Part shown: in pieces, positions 24,322 to 33,592 of the stretch
Layout of the letters: the number at the start of each line of letters is the position of its first letter
How positions within the stretch are numbered: position 1 is the stretch's first letter
NCBI GenBank assembly: GCA_024403035.1
Contig: JAKSSP010000006.1
Span: 34,014-98,013, forward strand
Source: Mogibacterium sp.
GTDB taxonomy: Bacteria > Bacillota > Clostridia > Peptostreptococcales > Anaerovoracaceae
DNA: 64,000 bases
Direction of reading: 5' to 3'
Program-made: the position numbers and the translations under genes
The notes under the pieces: generated by a model
What the model saw: only the letters and a program-made list of their open reading frames with translations
What the model was told of the DNA's origin: nothing
Database searches by the model: none

Positions 24322-25515
24322 ATGGTAAATGAGAAGTATTACGGCTACGGCACAGCGCCTAGCATCATCCGAGAGCTCTTCGCCTACGGACTGGAGCAGG
24401 CCAAAAAACTCGGTAGGGACAAAGTCTATGATTATTCACTGGGCAATCCGAGCATACCTGCTCCTAAAAAAGTAAACGAGTCTATCAAGAAGCTCGTTGA
24501 TGAAGAAAGTTCCATCCTGCTGCACGGCTACTCGATGGCTCCGGGATTTGAGAGCACAAGAGAGGCTATCGCGGCAAATCTCAGAAAAAGATTCAATACC
24601 AGCGCGCAGGCAAACGAACTCTTTATGACCTGCGGATGCGCTCCGGCTCTTGTATCCGTTGCGTGCGCTCTCACCACCAAACCTGATGACAATTTTGTCG
24701 TCATCGCTCCATACTTCCCTGAATATAACGTTTTCTTCAAAGCCGGCGGCGGCAAAGTCAGAAGAGTCGATCCTGACATCCCTGATTTCCAGATCAACCT
24801 GGAAGCTCTCGAGGAGACCATCAATCATGACACCGTAGCTCTGGTCATCAACTCCCCTAACAATCCATCCGGAGTAGTCTACACCAGAGAGACACTCGAG
24901 AAGATAGCTGCTGTACTCAGGAAGAAAGCTCTGAAATACGATCATCCTATTTATATCATCGCTGACGAGCCGTACAGAGAACTTGTTTACGGCGACGCCG
25001 TTGTGACATTCATCCCTGAAGTTTATGAAGACACCATCGTCTGCTATTCATGGTCAAAGAGCCTGTCTCTTCCGGGCGAGCGAATCGGATATGTATACGT
25101 TCCGGCAACATGCCACGATCAGCACGGAGTACTCAGCGCTGTCGCAGGCGCTGCCAGGGAGATCGGTTCCGTCTGCCCTCCTACCCTCATCCAGAGAGTC
25201 GTAGAAGAGTGCGTTGACTGCGAGCCTGATCTTGTGGCATATGACGAGAACAGAAACGACCTTTACAACGGCCTGACTGAAATGGGATATGAATGCGCAA
25301 AGCCAGACGGAGCCTTCTATCTCTTCATGAAAGCTCCTAACGGAGATGACATGGCATTCTGCGAAGCAGCAAAGCTTGAGGAGAACATACTCATAGTACC
25401 TGGAACAGGATTCGGATGTCCGGGATACTTAAGACTTGCGTATTGCGTATCCAACGAGACCATCAAGAACTCGATGCCTGGATTCAAGAGGCTCATCGAG
25501 AAATACGGCAAGTAG
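24322..25515 (+). CDS. PLP-dependent aminotransferase, class I/II
   Basis: A 397-residue fold-type I aminotransferase. It starts MVNEKYYGYGTAPSIIRELFAYG and has YDYSLGNPSIPAP, NSPNNPSGVVY, DEPYRELVYGD, the Schiff-base Lys in SWSKSLSLPGERIGYVY and RLAYC near the end. The ribosome site AAGGAGAATC is well placed. It is a paralogue of the enzyme at 3024-4220; the shared PYRELVYxD and KSLS segments suggest the same broad activity. It is monocistronic, under a promoter that overlaps a palindrome, and ends at a bidirectional terminator. Substrate is unknown. Confidence 0.85.
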   Translation: MVNEKYYGYGTAPSIIRELFAYGLEQAKKLGRDKVYDYSLGNPSIPAPKKVNESIKKLVDEESSILLHGYSMAPGFESTREAIAANLRKRFNTSAQANELFMTCGCAPALVSVACALTTKPDDNFVVIAPYFPEYNVFFKAGGGKVRRVDPDIPDFQINLEALEETINHDTVALVINSPNNPSGVVYTRETLEKIAAVLRKKALKYDHPIYIIADEPYRELVYGDAVVTFIPEVYEDTIVCYSWSKSLSLPGERIGYVYVPATCHDQHGVLSAVAGAAREIGSVCPPTLIQRVVEECVDCEPDLVAYDENRNDLYNGLTEMGYECAKPDGAFYLFMKAPNGDDMAFCEAAKLEENILIVPGTGFGCPGYLRLAYCVSNETIKNSMPGFKRLIEKYGK

Positions 25516-25539
25516 ACGATACTCCATTATCAGCAATAA

Positions 25540-25569
25540 AAAAGCCGGCGCGTCAGACGCGCCGGTTTT
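25540..25569. terminator. Bidirectional terminator aminotransferase/dnaJ
   Basis: A 9-bp GC stem CCGGCGCGT/ACGCGCCGG with a CAG loop, flanked by A and T runs, lies between convergent genes. Confidence 0.9.
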
Positions 25570-25576
25570 ATGATGT

Positions 25577-26731
25577 TTAGAATTTGAGTTTTTCGAATCT
25601 CTGCTTTTTCGGATAAGCATCGCTTCCCAGCTGCTTTGCCATTTCCTCGATAGCTTTCTTTTCCTTGCGGCTGAGCTTGCTTGGAACTTCCACTACGACC
25701 TTCACGTACAGGTCGCCCTTGCGGCCCGTCCTGACGTTAGGAGCGCCCTTGCCTCTCAGTCTGAACGATGATCCGGTCTGAGTTCCCGGAGTGATCGTGT
25801 AGCTGTAGGTCTCGCCGAGCCCCGGCACCTGCACCTTTCCGCCAAGCGCCGCCACATCGAATGTGATAGGCAGGTCTAGGTAGAGGTCGTCTCCTCTCCT
25901 CTTGTAGTTGCTGTGCGGTCTCACATTGATGACGATATAGAGATCGCCGTCAGGTCCGCCGTTGATACCCGGTTCGCCCTGTCCCCTTACCGTTACGATG
26001 CTGTCGGTATCGACTCCCGCAGGGATGTCTACCTTTATCTTTACGGTCTTGCGGTTCACTCCCGATCCTCCGCAGTCACTGCAAGGTGTCTCGATCATCT
26101 GTCCCGTGCCTCCGCACTTAGGACATGTCGTGACATTCTGGAACCTTCCGAAAGGCGTGTTGCTTACCTGGGATATCTGACCGCTGCCTCCGCACTGGTC
26201 GCAGGTCTTCTTGCCCGTGCCGGGCTTGCATCCGCTTCCGCCGCAGGTCTTGCACTTGACGTTCTTTGAGATCTCGATCTGTTTGCTGCATCCGAAGAGA
26301 GCGTCAGTAAAATCGATGGTGACCGTCTTCTGCAGGTCTCTGCCCTTCTGCGGACCGCCTCTGCGCCTGCTGCTTCTGGCGCCGCCCATGCCTCCGAACA
26401 TATCGAATATGTCGTCGAAACCCATGCCGCCAAAGCCGCCGCCTCCGAAGTTTCCGAAGCCGCCAAAACCGCCGAAGCCGCCCTGGCCCGCTCCGAAGCT
26501 CGGGTCTACGCCCGCGAATCCGAATCTGTCATATTTATCCTTTTTGTCGGGATCTGAGAGGACCTCGTAAGCCTCGTTGACTTCCTTGAACTTCTCTTCG
26601 GCCTCCTTGTCACCGGGATTCCTGTCCGGGTGATACTTCATGGCCAGCTTGTGATAGGCCTTCTTTATCTCCGACTCCGATGATCCCTTATTGACCCCAA
26701 GGACCTCATAATAATCTCGCTTGTCTGCCAT
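25577..26731 (-). CDS. dnaJ: Chaperone DnaJ
   Basis: Hsp40 co-chaperone that delivers substrates to DnaK and stimulates its ATPase. The 384-residue protein has a J domain (about 1-70) with the HPD motif in [11 protein letters not shown], a Gly/Phe-rich region (about 78-125), a zinc domain with four CxxCxGxG-type repeats ([32 protein letters not shown]) and the C-terminal peptide-binding domain. It is the last gene of the hrcA operon and is separated from dnaK by a hairpin without a T-run. Confidence 0.97.
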   Translation of the reverse strand: MADKRDYYEVLGVNKGSSESEIKKAYHKLAMKYHPDRNPGDKEAEEKFKEVNEAYEVLSDPDKKDKYDRFGFAGVDPSFGAGQGGFGGFGGFGNFGGGGFGGMGFDDIFDMFGGMGGARSSRRRGGPQKGRDLQKTVTIDFTDALFGCSKQIEISKNVKCKTCGGSGCKPGTGKKTCDQCGGSGQISQVSNTPFGRFQNVTTCPKCGGTGQMIETPCSDCGGSGVNRKTVKIKVDIPAGVDTDSIVTVRGQGEPGINGGPDGDLYIVINVRPHSNYKRRGDDLYLDLPITFDVAALGGKVQVPGLGETYSYTITPGTQTGSSFRLRGKGAPNVRTGRKGDLYVKVVVEVPSKLSRKEKKAIEEMAKQLGSDAYPKKQRFEKLKF

Positions 26732-26760
26732 AGCAGTTAATTATCCTTCCGGTTATCGGT

Positions 26761-26784
26761 GATGAGCCGCAAAGGCGGCTCATC
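26761..26784 (-). other. Hairpin between dnaK and dnaJ
   Basis: A perfect 10-bp stem GATGAGCCGC/GCGGCTCATC with a four-base loop. On the transcribed strand no T-run follows (ACCGATAAC), so it looks like an RNA processing or stability element rather than a terminator. It could lower dnaJ expression relative to dnaK. Confidence 0.55.
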
Positions 26785-26795
26785 CCTGTTTTTTA

Positions 26796-28694
26796 TTATT
26801 CGTCTACGACCTCGTAATCTGCATCGACTGTTCCGTCATCATGAGGAGCGCTGCCGCCGGCGTTGAAGCCGCCCATGTTGTTAGGGTCGAATCCCGCGCC
26901 GCCAAAACCGTCCATGTTAGGATCGAATCCCTGTCCGCCGGCTGCTCCCTGAGCTGCCTGAGCCTCCTGGTAGATCCTTGTCGAGATCGGATAGAACGCG
27001 TTTGTGAGAGCTTCCATCTTTGTCTTCATGCCGTCGACGTCGTTTGCGTCGATCGCAGCCTGCAGATCGTTCTTAGCTGTCTCAACAGCCTGCTTCTCGG
27101 ACTCCGTGACCTTGTCTCCAAGATCCTTGAGCTGCTTGTCGATCTCAAAGATCATGCCCTCGGACTGGTTCTTTGTCTCAACAGCTTCCTTCTGCTTCTT
27201 GTCCTGCTCTGCGAACTGCTCAGCCTCTTTGATCTTGGCGTTGATCTCTTCGTCAGAGAGCTTTGTCGAAGAAGTGATGGTGATCTTCTGCTCTTTGCCT
27301 GTAGCCATGTCCTTTGCGCTTACGTTTACGATACCGTTTGCGTCAATATCGAATGTTACCTCGATCTGAGGGATACCGCGAGGAGCCGGTGCGATGCCGC
27401 TGAGCTGGAATCTTCCGAGCGTGATGTTGCCGGCTGCCATTTCTCTCTCACCCTGCATTACATGGATGTCTACAGCAGTCTGGTTGTCGGCCGCTGTGGA
27501 GAAGATCTGGCTCTTCTTTGTAGGGATAGTCGTATTTCTTTCGATCAGCTTTGTAGCTACTCCGCCGAGTGTCTCGATGGACAGCGACAGCGGTGTAACA
27601 TCGAGGAGCAGGATGTCGTTGACTTCGCCTGTCAGAACGCCTGCCTGGATGGCAGCGCCGATGGCTACGCATTCATCAGGGTTGATGCCCTTGAACGGCT
27701 CCTTACCTGTTACGTTCTTTACTGCTTCCTGAACAGCCGGGATCCTTGTGGAACCGCCTACCAGGATGACCTTCTCAAGATCAGCCGATGTAACGCCGGC
27801 ATCCTTCATGGCCTTATGCATAGGCTCGATAGTCCTGTCTACGAGATTCTTTGTCAGCTGCTCGAATCTTGCTCTTGTAACGTCCATGTCCATGTGGAGA
27901 GGACCTGAAGCGTTTGCAGCGATGAACGGCAGGTTGACCTTTGTGGTCTGAGCTGTGGAAAGCTCCTTCTTTGCCTTCTCAGCAGCCTCTTTCAGTCTCT
28001 GGAGAGCCATCTTGTCCTGTCTGAGGTCGATGCCGTTCTCCTTCTGGAAGCTGTCAGCAAGGAAGTTCATCAGAGCGTTGTCGAAATCATCGCCGCCCAG
28101 ATGTGTATCGCCGTTTGTAGCAAGTACTTCGAATACTCCGTCGCCGAGTTCGAGTACGGATACGTCGAATGTGCCGCCGCCCAGATCATAGACCAGGATC
28201 TTGTGGCTTCCTGTATCCTTATCGAGTCCGTATGCCAGCGAAGCTGCTGTAGGCTCGTTGATGATCCTCTTTACTTCGAGACCGGCGATCTTGCCTGCGT
28301 CCTTTGTAGCCTGCTTCTGAGCGTCGCTGAAGTAAGCCGGTACTGTGATGACAGCCTCTGTGACCTTCTCGCCCAGATAAGCCTCAGCGTCTGCTTTCAG
28401 CTTCTGAAGGATCATGGCAGAGATCTCCTGCGGTGTGTAATCCTTGCCGCGGAGGTTTACCTTGTAGTTCTCGCCCATGTGTCTCTTGATCGAAGCAACA
28501 GTGCCCTCAGGCTCTGTGATCGCGATTCTCTTGGCGGTTTCGCCGACAAGTCTCTCGCCGCTCTTTGTGAATGATACTACCGAAGGTGTGGTTCTCATGC
28601 CCTCGGAGTTTGTGATAACTGTAGGCTCTCCGCCTTCGAGTACTGCTACGCAGCTGTTGGTGGTGCCCAGATCGATTCCTATTACTTTGCTCAT
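26796..28694 (-). CDS. dnaK: Chaperone DnaK (Hsp70)
   Basis: The ATP-driven folding chaperone. The 632-residue protein has the Hsp70 signatures [28 protein letters not shown] and [14 protein letters not shown] in the nucleotide domain (1-380), the linker [12 protein letters not shown] and a substrate-binding domain with [13 protein letters not shown]-like features. The C-terminal tail is Gly/Ala-rich and ends DADYEVVDE. The Gram-positive form lacks the insertion found in proteobacterial N-terminal domains. The ribosome site AGGAGG is strong. Expression is from the CIRCE promoter upstream of hrcA. Confidence 0.98.
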   Translation of the reverse strand: MSKVIGIDLGTTNSCVAVLEGGEPTVITNSEGMRTTPSVVSFTKSGERLVGETAKRIAITEPEGTVASIKRHMGENYKVNLRGKDYTPQEISAMILQKLKADAEAYLGEKVTEAVITVPAYFSDAQKQATKDAGKIAGLEVKRIINEPTAASLAYGLDKDTGSHKILVYDLGGGTFDVSVLELGDGVFEVLATNGDTHLGGDDFDNALMNFLADSFQKENGIDLRQDKMALQRLKEAAEKAKKELSTAQTTKVNLPFIAANASGPLHMDMDVTRARFEQLTKNLVDRTIEPMHKAMKDAGVTSADLEKVILVGGSTRIPAVQEAVKNVTGKEPFKGINPDECVAIGAAIQAGVLTGEVNDILLLDVTPLSLSIETLGGVATKLIERNTTIPTKKSQIFSTAADNQTAVDIHVMQGEREMAAGNITLGRFQLSGIAPAPRGIPQIEVTFDIDANGIVNVSAKDMATGKEQKITITSSTKLSDEEINAKIKEAEQFAEQDKKQKEAVETKNQSEGMIFEIDKQLKDLGDKVTESEKQAVETAKNDLQAAIDANDVDGMKTKMEALTNAFYPISTRIYQEAQAAQGAAGGQGFDPNMDGFGGAGFDPNNMGGFNAGGSAPHDDGTVDADYEVVDE

Positions 28695-28730
28695 AATTGT
28701 ATCCTCCTGTATGTGAATGAGATTTATTAA

Positions 28731-29330
28731 CTATTTTTTGTTGACGGCTACCATCGAAGGTCTTACGACTTTGTCTCTGAGTTTGTAGCCCTTCTGAAGG
28801 ACCTTCGTTATCTTTCCGTCGTCCTTGTCCTCTATATTGTCTGTCATGACCGCGTTGTGAACGTTAGGGTCGAATTCTTCGTCCATCGCCTTGATTTCCT
28901 CGACGCCCGCGTTCTCAAGCGCTTTCATGAACTGTTCGAATATGAGCTGCATTCCCTTCGCGTATCCCTCGAGATCGTCAGTCTCTGTCGCGAGCGCTCT
29001 TTCGAAATTGTCTATCACCGGCAGAAGGTCTCCGACTATCTTTTCGTTTGCGTATTGCAGCGTGTCGGTCTTCTCCTTCGCGGCTCTTCTCTTATAGTTC
29101 TGGAATTCGGCCATCAGCCTCATGTATCTTTCGGATTCGGCCTCCGCTGCAGCCTTTTCGTCTGCGGCAGCCTTTTCCGCGGCTTCGGCTTCGCCGGCTT
29201 TCTCTTCACCGGCAGTTTCTTCAGGGGCCTCTTCTTCAGGAGCCTTTGACTCTTCAGCCTTTACTTCCTCGGCCTCATTTTTTTCGTCTTCTATCTTGAT
29301 GTGCTTTTTCTTTTCTTCTGACATCAGCAT
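28731..29330 (-). CDS. grpE: Nucleotide exchange factor GrpE
   Basis: A 199-residue DnaK exchange factor. The N-terminal third (about 1-70) is a very acidic, Ala/Glu-rich disordered and coiled-coil region. The conserved domain begins RYMRLMAEFQNYKRRAAKE and ends with VLQKGYKLRDKVVRPSMVAV. Either ATG at 29330 or the one two codons later could start translation; AAAGGAA lies before both. It is the second gene of the heat-shock operon. Confidence 0.95.
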   Translation of the reverse strand: MLMSEEKKKHIKIEDEKNEAEEVKAEESKAPEEEAPEETAGEEKAGEAEAAEKAAADEKAAAEAESERYMRLMAEFQNYKRRAAKEKTDTLQYANEKIVGDLLPVIDNFERALATETDDLEGYAKGMQLIFEQFMKALENAGVEEIKAMDEEFDPNVHNAVMTDNIEDKDDGKITKVLQKGYKLRDKVVRPSMVAVNKK

Positions 29331-29366
29331 GTTTCCTTTCGCGTAGTTAGTCTGTTTTATTCCGGG

Positions 29367-30422
29367 CTATTCATCCTTACCGGCATTCCCGTCGCCGGTG
29401 TCTCCCGGCAGCCTGAAACTCTCGCTCAGGTTATTGGTCAGGTATTCCATGATCGACGTTATCTCATCATATTTCATCCTTGTCGGTCCTATGACTCCGA
29501 TCTTTCCGACCAGCTTGCCGTCTACATGGTATGTCGCCGTGATCAGCGTGCAGTCCTTCATCTTGTCGTTCTCTTCGCCTATGGTGACCACGACTCCGTC
29601 GTCTCTGGCCAGCATCTTCTGGGTGAACCAGTCTTTTCTCGCGAAGAGCTCCATGAAGTCTCTCGCCCTGTCGATGCTTGTATACTCAGGCAGATTGAAG
29701 ATGTTGGTCATGCCCTCCATGTACAGATTGACGTTCAGCATGTCCTCAAGAGTCCTTATGAAGCTAGGCATTACGTTGCCTTTCAGCTGAGCAAGGGCTT
29801 CGATGTCCGAACCGACATCCTCGGCGATCTCATTCTTGAGTACATCGTCGAGAGTACGGCCTTTATAACTCACAGTCATGTTCTTGCTCAGAAGCTCAAG
29901 CGATTCTTGTGTGTACGGCACATTCAGCCTCAGCGTCGTGTTTGTCACGTTGCCGCTGTCTCCGACTATCATGAGGATGAGCGTACGCTCGTCTACCGGC
30001 AGCAGCCTTATGAAGCTTATCGTCTCCTGGTTGGCCGCAGGTGTCATCGCGAAGGATGCCAGATGCGTTATTTCTGAGAGCAGCTCAGCCGCGTGCCTTA
30101 TGGTACGGTCGAACTCGTCTCTGCTCGCGACCAGACGCTCGTTGATCATGCGCTTGTCTTTGGCGGAGAGGTTCTTCTTTTTCATCAGGTCGTTTACATA
30201 CAGTCTGTACGCCTTGTCCGATGGAACTCTGCCCGCCGAAGTATGAGGATGCGTCAGATAACCCATCTCTTCGAGATCGGACATCTCGTTTCTGATGGTT
30301 GCAGGGCTGACGCCAAGGTCATATTTCTTTGCGATCGATCTCGAACCGACCGGCTCGGCGTTCTCTACATAATCTGTTATGATCGCCTGCAGTATCTGTA
30401 ATTGTCTTTCGCTCAGATCCAT
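29367..30422 (-). CDS. hrcA: Heat-inducible repressor HrcA
   Basis: The 351-residue repressor that binds CIRCE and shuts off class I heat-shock genes until GroEL is titrated away. The N-terminal winged helix (about 1-105) contains LSERQLQILQAIITDYVENAEPVGSR and GVSPATIRNEMSDLEEMGYL, followed by HTSAGRVPSDKAYRLYVN. The C terminus ends in the conserved IGVIGPTRMKYDEITSIMEYLT. It heads the hrcA-grpE-dnaK-dnaJ operon with CIRCE in its leader, and its second target in this window is the Hsp20 gene. Confidence 0.96.
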   Translation of the reverse strand: MDLSERQLQILQAIITDYVENAEPVGSRSIAKKYDLGVSPATIRNEMSDLEEMGYLTHPHTSAGRVPSDKAYRLYVNDLMKKKNLSAKDKRMINERLVASRDEFDRTIRHAAELLSEITHLASFAMTPAANQETISFIRLLPVDERTLILMIVGDSGNVTNTTLRLNVPYTQESLELLSKNMTVSYKGRTLDDVLKNEIAEDVGSDIEALAQLKGNVMPSFIRTLEDMLNVNLYMEGMTNIFNLPEYTSIDRARDFMELFARKDWFTQKMLARDDGVVVTIGEENDKMKDCTLITATYHVDGKLVGKIGVIGPTRMKYDEITSIMEYLTNNLSESFRLPGDTGDGNAGKDE

Positions 30423-30452
30423 GTCTTTCCTCCTGCTTTTTGTTTCGTTTTG

Positions 30453-30479
30453 TTAGCACTCGACTATCGAGAGTGCTAA
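30453..30479. promoter_or_regulatory. CIRCE element of the hrcA operon
   Basis: TTAGCACTC-N9-GAGTGCTAA, perfect match to the HrcA operator, located just downstream of the promoter at 30491-30519. Confidence 0.97.
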
Positions 30480-30490
30480 TCACTACGCAT

Positions 30491-30519
30491 AATATACTCT
30501 TACCTGAGCTGCTTGTCAA
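30491..30519 (-). promoter_or_regulatory. Promoter of the hrcA operon
   Basis: On the minus strand, TTGACA (30519-30514) is 17 bases from TATATT (30496-30491). CIRCE overlaps the start-site region, as expected for SigA-driven HrcA-repressed genes. Confidence 0.85.
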
Positions 30520-30547
30520 CACCTATTTTTCAGTATTTTCAGCAACA

Positions 30548-30580
30548 TAAAAAGCGGTCCCGCGCGCTTGCGCAGGACCT
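30548..30580 (-). terminator. Terminator of the focA-ligase-esterase operon
   Basis: A long stem with GGTCC/GGACC ends and GCGC inner pairs. On the minus strand it is followed by TTTTT. Confidence 0.75.
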
Positions 30581-30594
30581 GTTGTAAGTGTGTT

Positions 30595-31329
30595 TTATGG
30601 CGCTCCCAGTATACTGCTCATAAAGTACGGCAGCTGCTTTCTCCACCATGGCCAGTCGTGATTGACATCATAACCCCAGTAGTCCGCCCAATGAGGTACG
30701 CCTTTGCTTTCAAACGCCTCATGCAGTTTCTGAAGATCGACTCTCATCTCGTCTTCCCACGCGCCCTGTCCGGAGCAGAAAATGATGCTGCTCTCTCTGT
30801 AGAGCTCGAGCCATGGGTGATTATCCGACATGCCCGGAATGAATTCTATAGGTGAATTCGCGTATGTGAGGTCGTCCTTATATTCATGGAAAAAGTAATT
30901 AGTATCATAGAGTCCGCTCATGGCGATAACTCCGCCAAAGATGTCAGGACGGCGGCAGAAGAAATCCATCGCATGTGTCGCTCCCATGCTGCATCCTGTC
31001 GTGATAGCCCTTTCTCTGTCAGTGTACTGCGGGATCAGCTCATCAGTGATATAGCGGAACCATCTCTCCTGGAGCTCGAGCCTTTCGCGCTCGTTCCGTC
31101 CTTCTGCAGACCAAGTCTCCTCGTCGATGCTGTCAACGCAGAGCACTCTGAGCTTGCCTGCTTCGATCCATGGCGCGATCGTATCGATCATACCGAAGTT
31201 TCTGAAATCATATGTATGACCGTTCTGCGGCCCGAAAGCCACGCACAGCACTCCGCTGTCTCCGAAGACCGCGTGCTCCATCTCTCTGTCCATTATCCAA
31301 CTGTACTCTTTTTTGTAATAATCGTTCAT
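30595..31329 (-). CDS. Alpha/beta-hydrolase esterase family protein
   Basis: A 244-residue cytoplasmic hydrolase of the putative-esterase (esterase D-like) group. The nucleophile elbow is GCSMGATHA (Ser about residue 129). The Asp would lie in FCSGQGAWED and the His in DVNHDWPWWRKQLPYF near the C terminus. There is no signal peptide. It starts 10 bases after the ATP-grasp gene and ends at a terminator, so it is the last gene of a three-gene operon with a formate/nitrite channel. It might hydrolyse a product of the ligase; that is inference. Confidence 0.75.
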   Translation of the reverse strand: MNDYYKKEYSWIMDREMEHAVFGDSGVLCVAFGPQNGHTYDFRNFGMIDTIAPWIEAGKLRVLCVDSIDEETWSAEGRNERERLELQERWFRYITDELIPQYTDRERAITTGCSMGATHAMDFFCRRPDIFGGVIAMSGLYDTNYFFHEYKDDLTYANSPIEFIPGMSDNHPWLELYRESSIIFCSGQGAWEDEMRVDLQKLHEAFESKGVPHWADYWGYDVNHDWPWWRKQLPYFMSSILGAP

Positions 31330-31339
31330 TCTGTTTCCC

Positions 31340-32536
31340 CTATTCTGCGCGTTCCTGCACGAAGCTGAGGAATTCCTCTACCTCTTCAAATGTTTTAAAT
31401 ACTGCCGTGTACATCTGATTGCCCATTGCGCCGGACAGCACATCAGGCATGCGCTCTGCCATCTTCATGCAGTGTCCGTACTTTGCCATGATCTCTTCAT
31501 GACTGTTCTTATACTTATGGATGTCTTTCTGGGATGCGTACGCGCAGTACTGATCTCCTCCGATGTCAGGCAGTCTGCGCTCATTGTACGCTACCATCTC
31601 AGCCCATATCTCGTAGACATCCGTGTTATGCGAGTAGTTCATCATATCAGGAGTATATCCGCCGGCAGGTCTCATATTGACCTCAAGGCCTACGAATTCA
31701 CCTACCTCGCCAAGATTCTTTCTGGCCTGTGTCAGACGGAAGAACTCGAAGTGCACGAATCTGCTCCTGACCTTGAATGCCTTTATTGTAGCCCGTCCGA
31801 ATTCCTTCAGCTGCTTTGGCACCTCAGGCAGCGTATAGTACGTGAGCTCGAGGCCCTTGTTGACAAGATCCGCTATCGATGGCGGGAACCAGTTGGAACT
31901 CTCGAACAGCACCTCTCCCTCTGCGGTCACTATCGCGTCATAGGAATATATGTATCCGTATACGAACTCCTCCATCACATACGGATGCCGAGGCAGATTG
32001 TTGTAGAACCACTCAAGATCCGTGTCGTTCTCGAGCTTCCATGTATCTGCCGCTCCGACTCCGACGTCAGGCTTTACGATGACCGGGAACCCGCCTATCT
32101 CATCAAGGAACTCTCTTGCCGCTTCGATGGTCGTTACCTTGTGGTTGCGAGCTGTCGGTACGCCTGCTTCTTTATAGAACGGCTTCATTGCCGATTTGCT
32201 CTTCCACATGGCCAGCTCTTCAGGCTGTACGCCGGTTCCGATATTGAAATCCTTCCTGAGTCTGGCATCCTGTTCGAGCCAGTACTCCGTGTTGGATTCG
32301 AGCCAGTCGATCTTGCCGTGTTTGAACGCCAGATACGCGACAGCGCGGTACATCTGGTCGTAGTCTTCCATGTTATCGACCTTATAGTACTCTGTCAGAG
32401 CGGCTTTCAGCGGTTCTTCGAGACTGTCATAAGGCGCGTCGCCTATTCCCAGTACGTTGATGCCGTTTCTCTTGAGTCTGTCACAGAACTGCCAGTAAGT
32501 ATGCGGGAAATTCGGTGATACAAAGACAAAGTTCAT
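31340..32536 (-). CDS. ATP-grasp ligase of unknown specificity
   Basis: A 398-residue ATP-grasp protein related to carbamoyl-phosphate synthase-like and peptide ligases. The N-terminal pre-ATP domain begins MNFVFVSPNFPHTYWQFCDRLKRNG. The ATP-grasp part has GGFPVIVKPDVGVGA (phosphate-binding Lys), MEEFVYGYIYSYDAIV and the metal site VHFEFF...GLEVNMRPAGGYTPDMMNY. Such enzymes join a carboxylate to an amine or thiol through an acyl phosphate. It lies 18 bases after focA and 10 before an esterase, a compact operon whose substrate is unknown. Confidence 0.75.
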   Translation of the reverse strand: MNFVFVSPNFPHTYWQFCDRLKRNGINVLGIGDAPYDSLEEPLKAALTEYYKVDNMEDYDQMYRAVAYLAFKHGKIDWLESNTEYWLEQDARLRKDFNIGTGVQPEELAMWKSKSAMKPFYKEAGVPTARNHKVTTIEAAREFLDEIGGFPVIVKPDVGVGAADTWKLENDTDLEWFYNNLPRHPYVMEEFVYGYIYSYDAIVTAEGEVLFESSNWFPPSIADLVNKGLELTYYTLPEVPKQLKEFGRATIKAFKVRSRFVHFEFFRLTQARKNLGEVGEFVGLEVNMRPAGGYTPDMMNYSHNTDVYEIWAEMVAYNERRLPDIGGDQYCAYASQKDIHKYKNSHEEIMAKYGHCMKMAERMPDVLSGAMGNQMYTAVFKTFEEVEEFLSFVQERAE

Positions 32537-32554
32537 TGTCCCTTTCCTTTCTTA

Positions 32555-33316
32555 TTAGTCACGTCTGCCTGCAATGTAGTACGGAACAGCCACGAAGACC
32601 GCTCCGCCGACTATATTTCCCAGGGTCACGATGATCAGATTATAGAAAAAACCGCCAATGGTGACCGCCTCATGCACAGGCTGCAACAGAGCCACCGTGA
32701 ACAGCGTCATATTGGCTATGCTGTGCTCAAATCCCGTTGTGATGAACGCGAAGAGGCACCAGAACACCATGATCAGCTTGCCGGCGTCGGATGAAGCCCG
32801 GCCTGCGCACCATACTGCCAGGCATACCAGGAAGTTACAGAGTATGCCTCTGGTAAAGAGAGCTGCCGGTCCAAGCCCCATCTTGGTCGCGGCTGCGGAT
32901 ACCATGAACTCTCCTACCGGTCCGGTGCAAAGTCCTGTCAGGCTGTAGATACCTCCGAGGATGATGCCTCCTGCGAGATTGCCAAGCCAGCAGATGCACC
33001 AGAGCTTTAAAGCGTCCTTCCGGCTCACCTTCTTATCCAGAAGGCCCGCCGCCATCGTCAGGTTGTTTCCTGTAAAAAGCTCAGCTCCCGCCATGACCAC
33101 AAGGCTAAGGGCGACTCCGAATGTGAGTCCCATGACTATCCTTGCGTGAGGCTGTCCCGTGAGCAATCCTCCCGATGTGAACGCGAGCAGTACGCCAATA
33201 CCGATATATGCTCCGGCCAGCATGGATACCACAAAGTACGCCAGCGGGTCCTTATTCATGAAAGCGACCTTTGCGGCCGCTCCGACAGATGTCTTATCGT
33301 AATCGTTTCTAAACAT
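32555..33316 (-). CDS. focA: Formate/nitrite transporter family channel
   Basis: A 253-residue six-helix membrane protein of the FocA/NirC family of pentameric anion channels. Motifs are the FTGNNLTMAAG loop (as in AELFTGNN), the WCICWLGNLAGGI helix and GFEHSIANM, where the His is the conserved gating residue. The anion may be formate, nitrite, hydrosulfide or a short-chain acid. It heads an operon with an ATP-grasp ligase and an esterase, an unusual setting because FocA usually accompanies pyruvate formate-lyase. Confidence 0.85.
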   Translation of the reverse strand: MFRNDYDKTSVGAAAKVAFMNKDPLAYFVVSMLAGAYIGIGVLLAFTSGGLLTGQPHARIVMGLTFGVALSLVVMAGAELFTGNNLTMAAGLLDKKVSRKDALKLWCICWLGNLAGGIILGGIYSLTGLCTGPVGEFMVSAAATKMGLGPAALFTRGILCNFLVCLAVWCAGRASSDAGKLIMVFWCLFAFITTGFEHSIANMTLFTVALLQPVHEAVTIGGFFYNLIIVTLGNIVGGAVFVAVPYYIAGRRD

Positions 33317-33402
33317 TGTCTGCCTTCTGTTTTTGTAGTTATAATTTATTAATTATACCTGTATTTTGCCCATATCTCAATGAGGAGAATCATACTAGGC
33401 AA

Positions 33403-33430
33403 TAAAAAAGACAGGACTTTGTGTGTCCTG
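33403..33430 (-). terminator. Terminator of tRNA-Val
   Basis: CAGGAC/GTCCTG stem with a 7-base loop, followed on the minus strand by TCTTTTTT, immediately downstream of the tRNA. Confidence 0.8.
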
Positions 33431-33436
33431 CCCTCA

Positions 33437-33512
33437 TGGTGGCCTATATTGGACTTGAACCAATGACCTACAGGTTGTCACCCTGTCGCTCTCCCAACTG
33501 AGCTAATAGACC
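33437..33512 (-). tRNA. tRNA-Val (anticodon GAC)
   Basis: A 76-base cloverleaf on the minus strand. The acceptor stem is GGTCTAT/ATAGGCC with encoded CCA. The anticodon stem ACAGG/CCTGT closes loop GTGACAA, giving anticodon GAC (GUC codons). The D stem is GCTC/GAGC and the T arm ATTGG-TTCAAGT-CCAAT. Confidence 0.93.
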
Positions 33513-33592
33513 GCGTCGCTGTTGTATATTGTAAATGAAAACAGCGCAGATTTCCACCCCTATTTTTTTTAATCGACAATAGCGCGTTTTTA

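Noticed and set aside
26761-26784. Terminator between dnaK and dnaJ
   Set aside because: The T-run lies on the wrong side for the transcribed strand; kept only as an intercistronic hairpin.
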